64,000 nucleotides of DNA from the NCBI GenBank assembly GCA_951813255.1, contig OX638353.1, forward strand, positions 2,539,501 to 2,603,500. Direction: 5' to 3'. Numbering within the stretch: the first letter of the stretch is position 1; each line of letters opens with the position of its first letter. Below are positions 23,876 through 32,814 of the stretch, in pieces. The notes below the pieces were generated by a model, which ran no database searches, was not told the DNA's origin, and saw only the letters and a program-made list of their open reading frames with translations. The DNA comes from an uncultured Dehalococcoidia bacterium. Lineage in GTDB: Bacteria; Chloroflexota; Dehalococcoidia; Lucifugimonadales; JAAXIE01. The position numbers and the translations under genes are program-made.

Positions 23876-25057
23876 ATGCAGATTTTCGGCTTTGATTTCC
23901 TTGCATACCCGGAACAGTTGGACCACCTGAAGAAGGATGGGGAGCTTCCGTATCCGCTGACCAAGGAACACTTCAAGCCCGAACTGGCAGTCCAGAACTA
24001 CGAGGACCACTTGGAGGCTTGGTGCCTAATGGAGGAGCTTGGGTTCGATGGTGTGGGCTTCAACGAGCACCACACTTCGCCCTACGGCTTGATGACCTCG
24101 CCGAATGTGATGGCCGCTGCTGCCTCGCAACGGCTCAAGCGCATGAAGATGCTGATATATGGCAACCTGCTGCCCATCCACGAGCCCCTGCGGCTAGCCG
24201 AAGAGCTATCCATGCTCGATTGCCTGAGCAACGGACGTCTCATTTCCGGCTTCGCTCGTGGCATACCTCGCGAATACCTCGCCTATAACGTGAGCATGTC
24301 CGAGTCCCGGGCCCGGTTCGAGGAAGCCTACAAGATCATCAAGCGGGCATGGACGGAGGAGGTCTTCTCCTACGAAGGCGATTTCTGGAGCTACAGCGAC
24401 GTGGCTATCTGGCCCCGGCCAGTGCAACAGCCCCATCCGCCGGTGTGGATACCGGTGAGCGCCAGCCAGGAAACCCTGGACTGGGCCGGGCGTGAGAATG
24501 TGCCCATCTCCCCCGGAGCTTTGGGAACGCTGGCTGGCAGGCAAGACATGGTGCGCTACTACGGGCGACAATTGGCGGAGAACGGCCATACCCTCACACC
24601 GGAGCACATCATAGGTACGGCCAACGCCTTCATAGCCGACAGCCGTGAGCAGGCCATAGCTGAGGCGGGCCCGTACATGGTCTACTTCTACCGCACTCTG
24701 TTCGGCCACGGTAACACTGCCAACGTTGAACGTCAGCGGGCCACCGGCTACCGCAGTGAGCGCAACCTGGAGTGGCTTAGCCCGGAGAACCGGGAGGACT
24801 TCCTCAACAGCATACAGACCTTCCGCGACGCCTCAATGGAGAACATTGAGCACCAGGACCGTCTCTGTTTTGGCAACCCCGACGATGTCCGCGATTCCAT
24901 AATCGAGCTGGCAGAGAGCTTGGGCACCAACGTGCTCATGCTCCACTTCAACCGTGGCTCGATGCCCCACTCCATGTTCATGAACCAGATTGAGCGCTTT
25001 GGTCGCGAGGTGCTCCCTGCCCTGCATGAACACCAAGTGACTCAAGCTCTGTCATAG
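23876..25057 (+). CDS. LLM-class flavin-dependent oxidoreductase
   Basis: The protein has 393 residues. ATG 23876 follows GGAGGG. It is closest to the FMN-dependent alkanal/monooxygenase subgroup: MQIFGFDFLAYP, MEELGFDGVGFNEHHTSPYG, LIYGNLLPIHEPLRLAEELS, GRLISGFARGIPREYLAYNV and HPPVWIPVSASQETLDWAG. Such enzymes use reduced FMN and oxygen from a separate reductase to attack C-C or C-heteroatom bonds. Compared with 58200-59333 it shares the EHH motif, so both belong to one branch, distinct from the F420-like 11583-12539. An arrestin-like gene follows after 13 bases. Confidence 0.9.
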   Translation: MQIFGFDFLAYPEQLDHLKKDGELPYPLTKEHFKPELAVQNYEDHLEAWCLMEELGFDGVGFNEHHTSPYGLMTSPNVMAAAASQRLKRMKMLIYGNLLPIHEPLRLAEELSMLDCLSNGRLISGFARGIPREYLAYNVSMSESRARFEEAYKIIKRAWTEEVFSYEGDFWSYSDVAIWPRPVQQPHPPVWIPVSASQETLDWAGRENVPISPGALGTLAGRQDMVRYYGRQLAENGHTLTPEHIIGTANAFIADSREQAIAEAGPYMVYFYRTLFGHGNTANVERQRATGYRSERNLEWLSPENREDFLNSIQTFRDASMENIEHQDRLCFGNPDDVRDSIIELAESLGTNVLMLHFNRGSMPHSMFMNQIERFGREVLPALHEHQVTQALS

Positions 25058-25070
25058 TGTCGGGATCATT

Positions 25071-25553
25071 ATGTTCGCACTCTTTAGCCCTCTAGAAATA
25101 AACGCAGACTTCGAGAAGCATGAATACAGACTGGGTGAAACCGTCGACGTTGAGGTCTCGCTGAAGGCCCGGAGCAACGTCAAGGTGGCCCATGCGCGAG
25201 TCGAGTTGGTGTGCAGGGAGCAGTTCATTGAGGTGCACACGGTAATGGTGCCTGCGTCCCGGACCGTGACGCCAGGGCGGTTCGGCGGGCCGCCGCTTCC
25301 CCAATTACGCATACCCAAGCGAGTTACCGAAGAGTTCAAGAATATCTCGGTGCACAGCCAGGAAATCTTCCTAAGTAACGTGTCACTCGAAAAAGGCGCA
25401 ACAGAGATTTGCCAAGTAAAACTGGACATCGAATCCGATCTCCCTCCATACATCGACCGGGGAGGTACCGTCCGTTGGCGTTTGGTTGTGTCGGTAGAAC
25501 AGGACAGCGGCGCAGTGATGTCCAAGGAGAATCGGATTCTCGTCACTTGGTAG
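25071..25553 (+). CDS. Arrestin/Spo0M-like beta-sandwich protein
   Basis: The protein has 160 residues from ATG 25071. The N-terminal pattern LEINADFEKHEYRLGETVDVEVSLKA and VAHARVELVCRE matches the arrestin-like fold of sporulation-control and vacuolar-sorting-related proteins: two sheet-forming stretches, then IELxCRE. VRWRLVVSVEQDSG near the end would be the last sheet. No enzyme motif, signal or membrane helix is seen. It may be a scaffold. The gene follows the LLM oxidoreductase closely and ends 95 bases before a VOC gene. The fold assignment is moderate, and the role is unknown. Confidence 0.6.
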   Translation: MFALFSPLEINADFEKHEYRLGETVDVEVSLKARSNVKVAHARVELVCREQFIEVHTVMVPASRTVTPGRFGGPPLPQLRIPKRVTEEFKNISVHSQEIFLSNVSLEKGATEICQVKLDIESDLPPYIDRGGTVRWRLVVSVEQDSGAVMSKENRILVTW

Positions 25554-25647
25554 GGGGCCATGGCATCTGCCCAGTGCCCCATATCGTAAGCCGCAGATAA
25601 TATCCGGAGCGCAACAACATTTGGCGGCAACAACCAGGGAGGAAAGC

Positions 25648-26448
25648 ATGCCTGAGGTGACCAGCTACTCTCAAGGAACGCCGTCGTGGATCGATCTGTC
25701 GACGACGGATGCGGAACGAGCGCTGGCTTTCTATGGCGCCCTGTTCGGGTGGGAGAACGACCCGCAGCCCACGGGGCCTGACAGCTTCTACTACATGCAA
25801 AGGCGAGGGGGACGTGCCGTCTGCGGCATGTACCAGCAGATGGAAGACGATACCTCACAAGGGATACCTTCGCACTGGACCACCTACATCACCGTTGATA
25901 GCGCCGACGATGCAGCGTCAAGGGCGGAGCAGGCAGGCGGCACGGTGCTTGCTGGGCCCTTCGATGTGTTTGAGGCTGGGCGCATGGCGATGCTGCGAGA
26001 CCCGGAAGGGGCCGTGTTTGCGGTGTGGCAACCCAAGGCGCACATCGGGTGCGAGGTCAAGGGCGATCCGGGAACGCTGATCTGGAATGAAGTTATGAGT
26101 AACAATCCTGCGCAAGCCGGGGCCTTTTATGGTGCTGTCCTAGGAACAGAGTTCACCAGCGCACCCATGGGCTATTACCTACTGCGCGCCGGGGGCAGCA
26201 GCGTGGCGGGAGTACTTCAGATCACCCCGGAGATGCATGGGGCTCCACCCTGCTGGGTGGTCTATTTCAGTGTGGATGATGCCGACGCCAAGACCGCCCA
26301 AGCACAAGGGCTGGGGGCTACGGTACTGGTGGCCCCTTGGGATGTCCCTGGAGAGGGACGGGTGGCAGTGCTTCAGGACCCTCAGGGGGCAGTGTTCAAC
26401 CTCTTTCAGCCGATATCCGGTGGTACCCTCTTGCGGCCGTCCAGCTAA
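25648..26448 (+). CDS. VOC-family protein with two glyoxalase modules
   Basis: The protein has 266 residues. ATG 25648 follows GGGAGGAAA. Two tandem VOC modules are clear: residues 5-125 (PSWIDLSTTDAERALAFYGA, then AMLRDPEGAVFAVWQP) and residues 135-262 (IWNEVMSNNPAQAGAFYGAV, then VAVLQDPQGAVFNLFQP). This arrangement is that of the CFP30B/27-kDa antigen type of glyoxalase-like proteins in actinobacteria and Chloroflexota. The metal ligands appear incomplete in both modules, so it may bind a ligand and not catalyse. Its stop lies two bases from the stop of the convergent hydrolase. Confidence 0.85.
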   Translation: MPEVTSYSQGTPSWIDLSTTDAERALAFYGALFGWENDPQPTGPDSFYYMQRRGGRAVCGMYQQMEDDTSQGIPSHWTTYITVDSADDAASRAEQAGGTVLAGPFDVFEAGRMAMLRDPEGAVFAVWQPKAHIGCEVKGDPGTLIWNEVMSNNPAQAGAFYGAVLGTEFTSAPMGYYLLRAGGSSVAGVLQITPEMHGAPPCWVVYFSVDDADAKTAQAQGLGATVLVAPWDVPGEGRVAVLQDPQGAVFNLFQPISGGTLLRPSS

Positions 26449-26450
26449 GG

Positions 26451-27338
26451 CTAGTCGGCGGCCACGGGCTGGCTGGCCTCGACTCGGGCGATGAAGGCCG
26501 CCAACTGCTCCGCATAGAAGGGCGCCTTCATGGAGTAGCGGTTGGTGGCGGCGAGGCCGGGGAAGGTGTTGTCGTGCTGGCCCACCACGGCCCACTCCTC
26601 GTGGGTCCACGCCGAAGGATACAGTTCCGAGTGGGGTACAAGGCGGTGCAGGGCTTCGGCAGCCGATCGGTGGTGCACCTCGTCGGGGATGTTGCCTTCG
26701 AAAATCATTAAGGGGCAGCGGATGCTGGCCAACTGCTCCTCAGTGAGTTCGGTGACTGGAGCAGGCACTACGTAGGCCTGTTGCCAGAGGCCCATAGCAT
26801 CGCAGAACTGTTGAGGATCCATATCGAGCAGACGCTGACCGCTGGCAGGGTTGTCTTTGATGCGCTGGGCGAAGAACTCGGTCTCGCCCACGGCGGCCAT
26901 GCCGCCACACTGGGCTGCCTCAATGAATTGGCCGTAGTAGTTGGGGGAGGTGACGGCGGCGATGTTGGGCCCCCCGCTGACCTCCCAGACGAAGAGACCT
27001 TTAACAGCTTCAGGGTGCCTTACAGCCAAGGTCAGAGAGGTGCGGGAGCCAGCCGAGCCACCAGCGGCGTAGGCTGGGGATGCACCTAGGTAGTCCAGCA
27101 GGGCTGCCATATCTTCGGCCCACTGGTGCTGCTCTGAGAGATCGCTGCCGATTATCACGTCGGACCGTCCGCAGTTGCGCCGGTCGTGGAGGATCACACG
27201 GCAGTGGAGAGACATCAGGGCTGCAATGGGACGCAGTTCCTCACGGTCAACGCGACCTCCCGGTGTGAGGATGAGATGCGGCCCACTGCCGTACTCCTCG
27301 TAGTAGAGGTTGGCCCCGTTGATGTTGGCGTACGGCAT
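26451..27338 (-). CDS. Alpha/beta hydrolase-fold protein with intact nucleophile
   Basis: The protein has 295 residues. ATG 27338 follows GGAGG. LTPGGRVDREE forms the oxyanion region, HDRRNCGRSD follows, and the nucleophile elbow is G93-G-S95-A-G97-S. MIFEGNIPDEVH supplies a likely acid and AWTHEEWAVV a candidate His. It aligns without gaps to 2851-3705 over the first 110 residues and stays alike throughout (shared RTxxxLAxRHP and QRLLDxD), so the two are paralogues. The reaction is unknown; haloalkane, ester or C-C bond hydrolysis are all possible for this fold. Confidence 0.87.
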   Translation of the reverse strand: MPYANINGANLYYEEYGSGPHLILTPGGRVDREELRPIAALMSLHCRVILHDRRNCGRSDVIIGSDLSEQHQWAEDMAALLDYLGASPAYAAGGSAGSRTSLTLAVRHPEAVKGLFVWEVSGGPNIAAVTSPNYYGQFIEAAQCGGMAAVGETEFFAQRIKDNPASGQRLLDMDPQQFCDAMGLWQQAYVVPAPVTELTEEQLASIRCPLMIFEGNIPDEVHHRSAAEALHRLVPHSELYPSAWTHEEWAVVGQHDNTFPGLAATNRYSMKAPFYAEQLAAFIARVEASQPVAAD

Positions 27339-27373
27339 GTGGATGCCTCCAAATTCTTGTGGGTGTGTTGTGA

Positions 27374-27404
27374 AGAAAGGGCAGCCGATGCGGCTGCCCT
27401 TTCT
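27374..27404 (-). terminator. Intrinsic terminator after the DUF6295-like gene
   Basis: A perfect 13-bp stem (AGAAAGGGCAGCC) with a five-base loop lies just past the stop at 27419 and is followed on the minus strand by TTTCTTC. Confidence 0.75.
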
Positions 27405-27418
27405 GACTTGTGGCAGGG

Positions 27419-27706
27419 CTACCGTGCGGACATCAACTCCTCGATGATATGGCCGCCCTTTTCGGCACGGTCCAATGCCTCCTGGATGGCCTTTATCATT
27501 TGCCGGGCCGACTCGGCGCTCAGTTCGACGGCGACCCGGGCAGCAGGGCCCTCTGCCTCATTCACAAAGTCAAGGTTGAGGGTGTGCTCGAAGTGGGCGT
27601 GGTACGGGTGGTCGTAGGAGACGTTGACTTTGTTGAGCTTGAACCAGCCACTCGTGCCTTTGCCGCTGCCGGTAATGTCAGCTTTTTCGATTATAGCTGT
27701 GCACAT
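27419..27706 (-). CDS. Small conserved protein, possibly DUF6295 family
   Basis: The protein has 95 residues. ATG 27706 follows GAGGAGG. It reads MCTAIIEKADITGSGKG, GWFKLNKVNVSYDHPYHAHFEH, LNLDFVNEAEGPAARVAVEL and a C-terminal helix. I recall nearly the same pattern in short proteins annotated DUF6295, often next to hydrolase genes, but I cannot confirm the number. The invariant-looking YDHPYHAxxEH could bind a metal. It is 31 bases after the dienelactone hydrolase stop on the same strand and is followed by a terminator, so the two likely form a short operon. Confidence 0.7.
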   Translation of the reverse strand: MCTAIIEKADITGSGKGTSGWFKLNKVNVSYDHPYHAHFEHTLNLDFVNEAEGPAARVAVELSAESARQMIKAIQEALDRAEKGGHIIEELMSAR

Positions 27707-27737
27707 CTGGAGTTTCCTCCTCAGATTTGGGCTTGAG

Positions 27738-28493
27738 TTAGCCTAGGTGCTTGCCGAGGAAGGCCCAAATCTTTTGCCAGCCGTCTACGGCCTGCTCCTG
27801 GCGGTAGGCTGGGGTGTGGTAGTAGAAGAAGCCGTGGCCAGCGCCGTCGTAGCGATGGAACTCGTAGTTCTTGTTGTGCTTCTTCAGTTCCGCTTCGTGC
27901 TGATCCACCTGCTCCGGGGTGGGGCTGGCATCGTCGTTGCCGAACAGGCCCAGTAGGGGGCATGACAGGTCCTTGGTGTAATCGATGGGAGCAACTGGAT
28001 TCTTGGGGTTGAGGTCGGCTTCGGGCATGACCACGCGACCGCCCCAGCACTCAATGGCAGCGTCGAACCCGGTAGTGCGGCAGGCAGTCAGGAAGGTGTT
28101 GCGACCGCCGGAGCAGGTACCGAACAGGCCAACCTTACCGTTGATGTAGGCTTGGGAGCGGAGATATTTCATGGCGCCGGTAACGTCGCCGACCATCTGG
28201 TCGTCGGGGACTCCACCACCAGCGCGGACGGCTGCGCCGATGTCTTCGGGGGTGCCGTGGCCGTCACGGGCATAGAGGTTGGGAGAGATTGCTACGTAGC
28301 CGTGGTGGGCATAGCGGCGGGTGGCCTCGCGGTACCACTCGTCCCAACCGGGGGCGTGGTGAATGACCACCATGGCTGGGAAGGGGCCGGTGCCCAAAGG
28401 GCGGGCCAAATAGGCATTGATGACGTCACCGTTGTGGCCGTGGATGGAGACGGTCTCGGCCAGCATACCCTCGTACTGGTCTGTCTGATACAT
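27738..28493 (-). CDS. Dienelactone hydrolase-family protein
   Basis: The protein has 251 residues. The start chosen is ATG 28493 behind GAGGAG; the longer frame to 28538 lacks a ribosome site. The catalytic triad is that of dienelactone hydrolases: Cys127 in GTCSGG, Asp187 or Asp188 in FGNDD, and His220 in GAGHGFF. PAMVVIHHAPGWDEWYR forms the oxyanion segment. The family opens lactones made in chlorocatechol breakdown, but many members act on other esters. Co-transcription with the small gene downstream is likely. The protein is cytoplasmic. Confidence 0.9.
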   Translation of the reverse strand: MYQTDQYEGMLAETVSIHGHNGDVINAYLARPLGTGPFPAMVVIHHAPGWDEWYREATRRYAHHGYVAISPNLYARDGHGTPEDIGAAVRAGGGVPDDQMVGDVTGAMKYLRSQAYINGKVGLFGTCSGGRNTFLTACRTTGFDAAIECWGGRVVMPEADLNPKNPVAPIDYTKDLSCPLLGLFGNDDASPTPEQVDQHEAELKKHNKNYEFHRYDGAGHGFFYYHTPAYRQEQAVDGWQKIWAFLGKHLG

Positions 28494-28711
28494 AGGGGCT
28501 CCTCTCGTGATAGATGTTGCGCGGTTCGCGTCGGGCACATTCTACAGCTTGCCATAGGTGGCTGCACCTGCTGGTTGCAGATTCCGGGAGGCTGGCCCCG
28601 TTGCGCGAGAGAGCCCTGCCGCCCGGCAGTTGGACTGTTGTGGTCGTGAGACACGGTCGCGCAGCGCGGTGGTTTGACCTCCGCCGCTGGCGGTGCTAGC
28701 GTAATGATTCC

Positions 28712-30052
28712 ATGGCGAACGGAATCGCTACATTGGGCGCGAGGGTGAACTCGTGCCTGCCCATCTCGATGCGGTACGGACAGTACCGCTATTACTGGGT
28801 TGCCCTGCTCGTAGGCGTGACCGGGCACCAGATGCTGCTTGCGTTCACCTTGGGCTGGCTCATGTTCGAGTTGACCGGCGAGAAACTTGACCTCGCATAC
28901 CTCGGGCTGGCTACAGCGACCCCTGCGATCGTCTTCAATGTGCTAGGCGGCGCAATGGCTGACCGGTTCGAACCGAAGTTTTTGGTGACAGGATCCCAGG
29001 CCACATCGGCGACCGGGGTCACCGGGCTGGCGGTGCTCACGATGCTGGGCTGGGTGGAGCCGTGGCACATACTGGTGGTGGCAGGGCTGATCGGTACTGT
29101 ACAGGCTTTCGATTCGCCCAGCAGATCTTCGATCTTTCCCCGACTCGTACAGCGGGAACACATCGTCAACGCGGTGGCCATGGAGTCCATCGTCTGGAAC
29201 GTAGTGCGGATTCTAGGGCCACTATTCGCGGGCATCATCATAGACCGGGTGAGCATACCAGCCTCCATGCTGGCGTCAGCGGGCAGCTTCTACCTGCTGG
29301 GGGCGGTGGTATCGGTGTTGCAGTTGCGGCAGAGGCCTCCAGCGCAAGGCCAAGTGGCCCGCCAGATTGCAGCGGGGCTCCGGTACGTCCGAGAGCACTC
29401 AGTCTTCTCGATCATCATGATGCTGACCTTCTGCAACAGCATGTTCGGGATGGCATACATCGGGCTGATGCCGGTGTTCGCCAAAGAAGTGCTGGAGGTA
29501 GGAGCAGAGCGCATAGGCTGGCTGTTAGGAGCTGCGGGCATCGGGGCGATCACGGGTACAGTGATAATCGGCAACATGAAAGACAAGCACCCACTGGGAC
29601 TGGCCATACTGGCTGGCGCGGTCCTTTACGGGTTGGGGCTGGTACTGTTCGCGTTCACTGCCAACCTGAAGATGTATGCGGCCTCCATGGGCATACTCGT
29701 CTTCGTTGGGATCGCCCACTCCCTGTACATCACTGGCGGCATAGCAGCCATACAGAGCTTGGTGCCGGACCATTTGCGCGGGCGAATAATGGGCCTTTAT
29801 GGAGTCACGTGGAGCCTTGGCCCGCTGAGTCTAGCCTTCGGTGGGCCGGTGGCGGAAGCCTTAGACAGCGCCCCTTGGGCGGTTGCCATTGGAGCGATCA
29901 TTATCGTGGTAGTCGCCATCTTGGTGGGGTTGTTCAGCCCGCAGATGCGATCCCTGCCAGTGAGGCCCGACGAAGCGAGGCGGCAGCAGTACCAGCAAGT
30001 ATCAGGGCAGGCATCAGCGCGGGCGCAGGAGACAGGCGTCGTAGAGCGTTAG
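28712..30052 (+). CDS. MFS transporter of the EntS/MFS_3 type
   Basis: The protein has 446 residues and about 12 membrane helices. The start ATG 28712 has a weak ribosome site; ATG 28769 (MRYGQYRYYW) is another possibility and begins nearer the first helix. The loop GGAMADRFEPKFLVTGSQ after helix two is the MFS motif A region, and DSPSRSSIFPRLVQREHIVNAVAM is typical of the enterobactin-exporter-like group. LVPDHLRGRIMGLYG lies in the second half. Members export siderophores or drugs or have no known substrate. The gene is isolated and no siderophore genes are near. Confidence 0.87.
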   Translation: MANGIATLGARVNSCLPISMRYGQYRYYWVALLVGVTGHQMLLAFTLGWLMFELTGEKLDLAYLGLATATPAIVFNVLGGAMADRFEPKFLVTGSQATSATGVTGLAVLTMLGWVEPWHILVVAGLIGTVQAFDSPSRSSIFPRLVQREHIVNAVAMESIVWNVVRILGPLFAGIIIDRVSIPASMLASAGSFYLLGAVVSVLQLRQRPPAQGQVARQIAAGLRYVREHSVFSIIMMLTFCNSMFGMAYIGLMPVFAKEVLEVGAERIGWLLGAAGIGAITGTVIIGNMKDKHPLGLAILAGAVLYGLGLVLFAFTANLKMYAASMGILVFVGIAHSLYITGGIAAIQSLVPDHLRGRIMGLYGVTWSLGPLSLAFGGPVAEALDSAPWAVAIGAIIIVVVAILVGLFSPQMRSLPVRPDEARRQQYQQVSGQASARAQETGVVER

Positions 30053-30145
30053 CCGCCCCTGATGTGCTGGCTCAACAGGTAAGTCTTCCGTCAGGTCGTC
30101 CCTAGGTTGGTTTTGGGCAGGACGCACGAAGGCCAGATGCCGACG

Positions 30146-30874
30146 CTAGCCCCGCACTATTAGCAGGATGCCAGTACCAATCAGAACGACCTCCACGATG
30201 ATCGGGAAGGCTCCAACAGAGACTCGCCGTAGTATGAGACTCCCCAAGTAGGCTCCGACGAAGGCGATGAGTCCAATGGATAGGCCGATGACCAGAATGC
30301 GCAACGTCAACAGGCCGTCGGCCCCGTAAACTGCGAGGCGAGGTATTTGGGTGATTATGACGTTGAAGGACGACGTGCCTATAAAGGCACCCGTCACCAA
30401 ACCATATCCCAGGTAGAAAGGGGCGAGGAGCGGCCCCACTGCTCCCACCATTCCGTTGAGGAATCCGGTAACCGCCCCGACAGGGGCGAACCAGCGCAAT
30501 CGCACACGTCTGCCTTTGCCCCAGGGAGTGTGGCGGAACAAGACTACCAGCAAAATGATTCCCCCGAGCAACCGGGGAAGAATATCGGGCGGGGTTGCGA
30601 TAAAGACGATGCTGCCCGCGATCACGCCGGGAATACCACCCAAACACAACCAGCGAACCACAGGCCAGGAGATGTCGGACCAGTTGAAGTACATCCGGCC
30701 GGCGGCAGCCAGAATCTGGGTGAAGGCGAGGGCTGTAATGGCATCCCGGGCTCCAATGGCCCAGATGAGGGCGGGTAAGGTGATGATGCCGCCGCCAATG
30801 CCCGCAACGCCTGCCACTGTGAATCCGACGAGGGCCGAGCCCGCGACGATCAGGAGGACAAGGGGGTCTTCCAT
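30146..30874 (-). CDS. TSUP-family (TauE/SafE) membrane transporter
   Basis: The protein has 242 residues and about eight membrane helices. The duplicated family motif is visible as VGFTVAGVAGIGGGIITLPAL in the first half and PVGAVTGFLNGMVGAVGPLLAPF in the second. TSUP proteins are thought to move sulfite, sulfoacetate or other organic anions. The first ATG, 30874, has no clear Shine-Dalgarno site. It is followed downstream by the convergent MFS gene and preceded by the cyclase pair, so export or uptake of an organosulfur compound or acid used by those proteins is conceivable, but this is only context. Confidence 0.88.
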   Translation of the reverse strand: MEDPLVLLIVAGSALVGFTVAGVAGIGGGIITLPALIWAIGARDAITALAFTQILAAAGRMYFNWSDISWPVVRWLCLGGIPGVIAGSIVFIATPPDILPRLLGGIILLVVLFRHTPWGKGRRVRLRWFAPVGAVTGFLNGMVGAVGPLLAPFYLGYGLVTGAFIGTSSFNVIITQIPRLAVYGADGLLTLRILVIGLSIGLIAFVGAYLGSLILRRVSVGAFPIIVEVVLIGTGILLIVRG

Positions 30875-30905
30875 CTAGACGGAGACGCCCAGGGGCAGAC
30901 TCCGC

Positions 30906-31748
30906 TTACTCCTCAACCGCAATGAAGCGGCAGGGGGAGGCACCGCCTTCCTTGATGAACATGGGTAGGATGATCATCTTGACCCGGTTGGAGGTGAGCT
31001 GGTTGGCATTAACCAAGCACTTGCAGATGGCGATGGTCTTGATGACGAGGTCTCGGTAGCCACCAAGGCCCACCGATGGCGGGGCGGGCGAAAAGACGCC
31101 GGGGGGGAGATCCATGAGGCGTTCGCGGGCCTCGGCCGAGGGCCAAGGCTTGGGACGGGGGACGATGCGATCGGGGCCAATGGACCATGCGTAACCCTGG
31201 TAGGCGGGAGTCATGATGAGGGCGGCGTCGGTCATGAAGACGCCGCTCTTCTTTTCTTCCATGATTTCGGCCATGCGCAAGCAGGCCTCATAGCTCCAAG
31301 AAGGAGAGTGGATGCAGTAGTCGTTGCCTAGTTCGAAGGCTTTCTCTGTGGTAGCCCAACTGGTACGGACGAGTACATCGTCTCCCTCGCGGTAGTCGGC
31401 TTGGGCCACGGCAGAGTCGATTTCCTCGGCGGTGATGACGTGCTGATCCTCACCAGGGACGTCAAGCACTACGGTATCCCGGAGGATAAGGCGCTCAAGG
31501 GGCACCTCGTCGAGACGCCAAGTGTATATGTTGCCCTCGCGGAGGGGCCCACGACGATGGGGCGAGCCTTGGTAGGGAGTCATAAAGGGGCTGCCAGACT
31601 CGTCGTCGATTTTCAGGTGAGTCATGCGCATGCCGTTGACGTCGTAGAACATGTACTCGGCGAACTGGACCGAGCAGTTGGGCGTGGCCAGAATCTCGCC
31701 GTAGCCGGCGCCTTCCCAGATGGGCATGGAGAGGTCTACGAAACGCAT
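30906..31748 (-). CDS. Cyclase-family (kynurenine formamidase-like) protein, divergent motif
   Basis: The protein has 280 residues. ATG 31748 follows AAGGAGG. It has the cyclase fold markers RFVDLSMPIWEG, LILRDTVVLDVPGEDQHVITAEEI and YREGDDVLVRTSWATTEKAF. The metal motif of the family, HxGTHxDxPxH, reads M-R-M-T-H44-L-K-I-D48 here, so only part of the His/Asp set is kept. It lies 12 bases after the second cyclase gene on the same strand, and the two probably form a heteromer or act in sequence. Family members hydrolyse amides or cyclic compounds with zinc or manganese. Confidence 0.85.
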   Translation of the reverse strand: MRFVDLSMPIWEGAGYGEILATPNCSVQFAEYMFYDVNGMRMTHLKIDDESGSPFMTPYQGSPHRRGPLREGNIYTWRLDEVPLERLILRDTVVLDVPGEDQHVITAEEIDSAVAQADYREGDDVLVRTSWATTEKAFELGNDYCIHSPSWSYEACLRMAEIMEEKKSGVFMTDAALIMTPAYQGYAWSIGPDRIVPRPKPWPSAEARERLMDLPPGVFSPAPPSVGLGGYRDLVIKTIAICKCLVNANQLTSNRVKMIILPMFIKEGGASPCRFIAVEE

Positions 31749-31760
31749 TGGAGCGCCTCC

Positions 31761-32540
31761 TTAATCTTCTATGGCAACGACGCGGCAGGTGGAGCCCACG
31801 CCACGGATGAGCTTCAGGGGGCCTACGATTATGCGGACTCGTTTCTGCTGGATGGCGGCACAATTGACCAGACGCTTGACGGTCATGATCCCGGCTGATG
31901 CAAGGGCAATGGCAGCCCCGTAGTCGGCAGATGCCTTTTCCGGTGTGTAGGAGCGGAGGTAGCCAGCCGCCTTAGGCGAGGGCCAAGGGTCAGGGCGAGG
32001 AGCTATGGGGAACCATTCCCGGGTGAGATGCTCCTGGGGCATGGCGATGACGGCCATGTCGGCGAGGACAAGGTCGTTGCCGTTAGCCCGCATGCGGGCC
32101 GCCATGTGCTGAGCGCTAGCCTCGGAGAAGTAGGGTGAGCTGACCATGTATTTCGAGCCGGGGCGCTCGTAGTGGTCCTTATCACCCCATCCAGTACGAA
32201 TGAGGAGGGCATCACCGTAGCGCACGTCGGCGGCACGCCATGCTGCGTCCACGTCGGCGGCGGTTATCTCGCCGTCGTCGGGACCTCCATCTTTAGGGAG
32301 GTCGAGGACTGCGGCCTCACGAAGGGTCAGCTTCTCCAATTCAACTTCATGGATACGTGCCGTTTTGCGGGTCTCGGCGAACTGGGAGGGCAAAGTCAGG
32401 CAGGTACCAGCTTCTATCCCCAGCGAGAAGCCCTTCAGAGGGTGCCCGCCTGGGGCGACGATGAAGGGCGTGGCGGTGGGGAACACCTCGTCCGCCATAT
32501 GCTCATGGTTCAGGGGCATGGTGAGCTCGAGCAATCGCAT
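31761..32540 (-). CDS. Cyclase-family protein lacking the metal-binding motif
   Basis: The protein has 259 residues. ATG 32540 follows GGGAGG; the TTG at 32555 is less likely. The fold is clear from RLLELTMPLNHEHM, TLREAAVLDLPKDGG, RYGDALLIRTGWGDKDHYE and VLADMAVIAMPQEHL. The canonical HxGTHxDxPxHF stretch is E43-A-G-T-C47-L-T49-L-P-S-Q53-F, so all four ligand positions (H, H, D, H) are replaced by E, C, T and Q while the framework G-T-P-F is kept. It is therefore either a non-catalytic partner of the next gene or uses a different centre. Confidence 0.85.
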   Translation of the reverse strand: MRLLELTMPLNHEHMADEVFPTATPFIVAPGGHPLKGFSLGIEAGTCLTLPSQFAETRKTARIHEVELEKLTLREAAVLDLPKDGGPDDGEITAADVDAAWRAADVRYGDALLIRTGWGDKDHYERPGSKYMVSSPYFSEASAQHMAARMRANGNDLVLADMAVIAMPQEHLTREWFPIAPRPDPWPSPKAAGYLRSYTPEKASADYGAAIALASAGIMTVKRLVNCAAIQQKRVRIIVGPLKLIRGVGSTCRVVAIED

Positions 32541-32748
32541 GGGTGCGCCTCCCAATAGGATACGAGTGGGAAGATGGTAGGCATACTATAGCGGAGGTGT
32601 TGGCTTGGGGGAACTGTAGACTCCGTTATGAAGAGATGCCGGGCGTGGCTGAAAGGGATTGCGGTGGGGTAGAAGGCTATGGAAACCATTGCAGCTAGTG
32701 GCGTCGCGGAACGGCAGAAGCAATGGGGATATACAGGACTAATTCTAG

Positions 32749-32777
32749 TTGACATACTAATACTAAAGTATTAGCCT
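32749..32777 (+). promoter_or_regulatory. TTGACA box overlapping an 18-bp palindrome
   Basis: TTGACA at 32749-32754 is followed at once by the inverted repeat CTAATACT-AA-AGTATTAG at 32757-32774. A -10 box would fall within or just past the palindrome. The ATG of the response-regulator gene is 41 bases downstream, so this is a likely operator, possibly autoregulatory. Confidence 0.55.
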
Positions 32778-32814
32778 AGGGTTAAGCCTAATTCCACATC
32801 CGGAGACCCAAACG

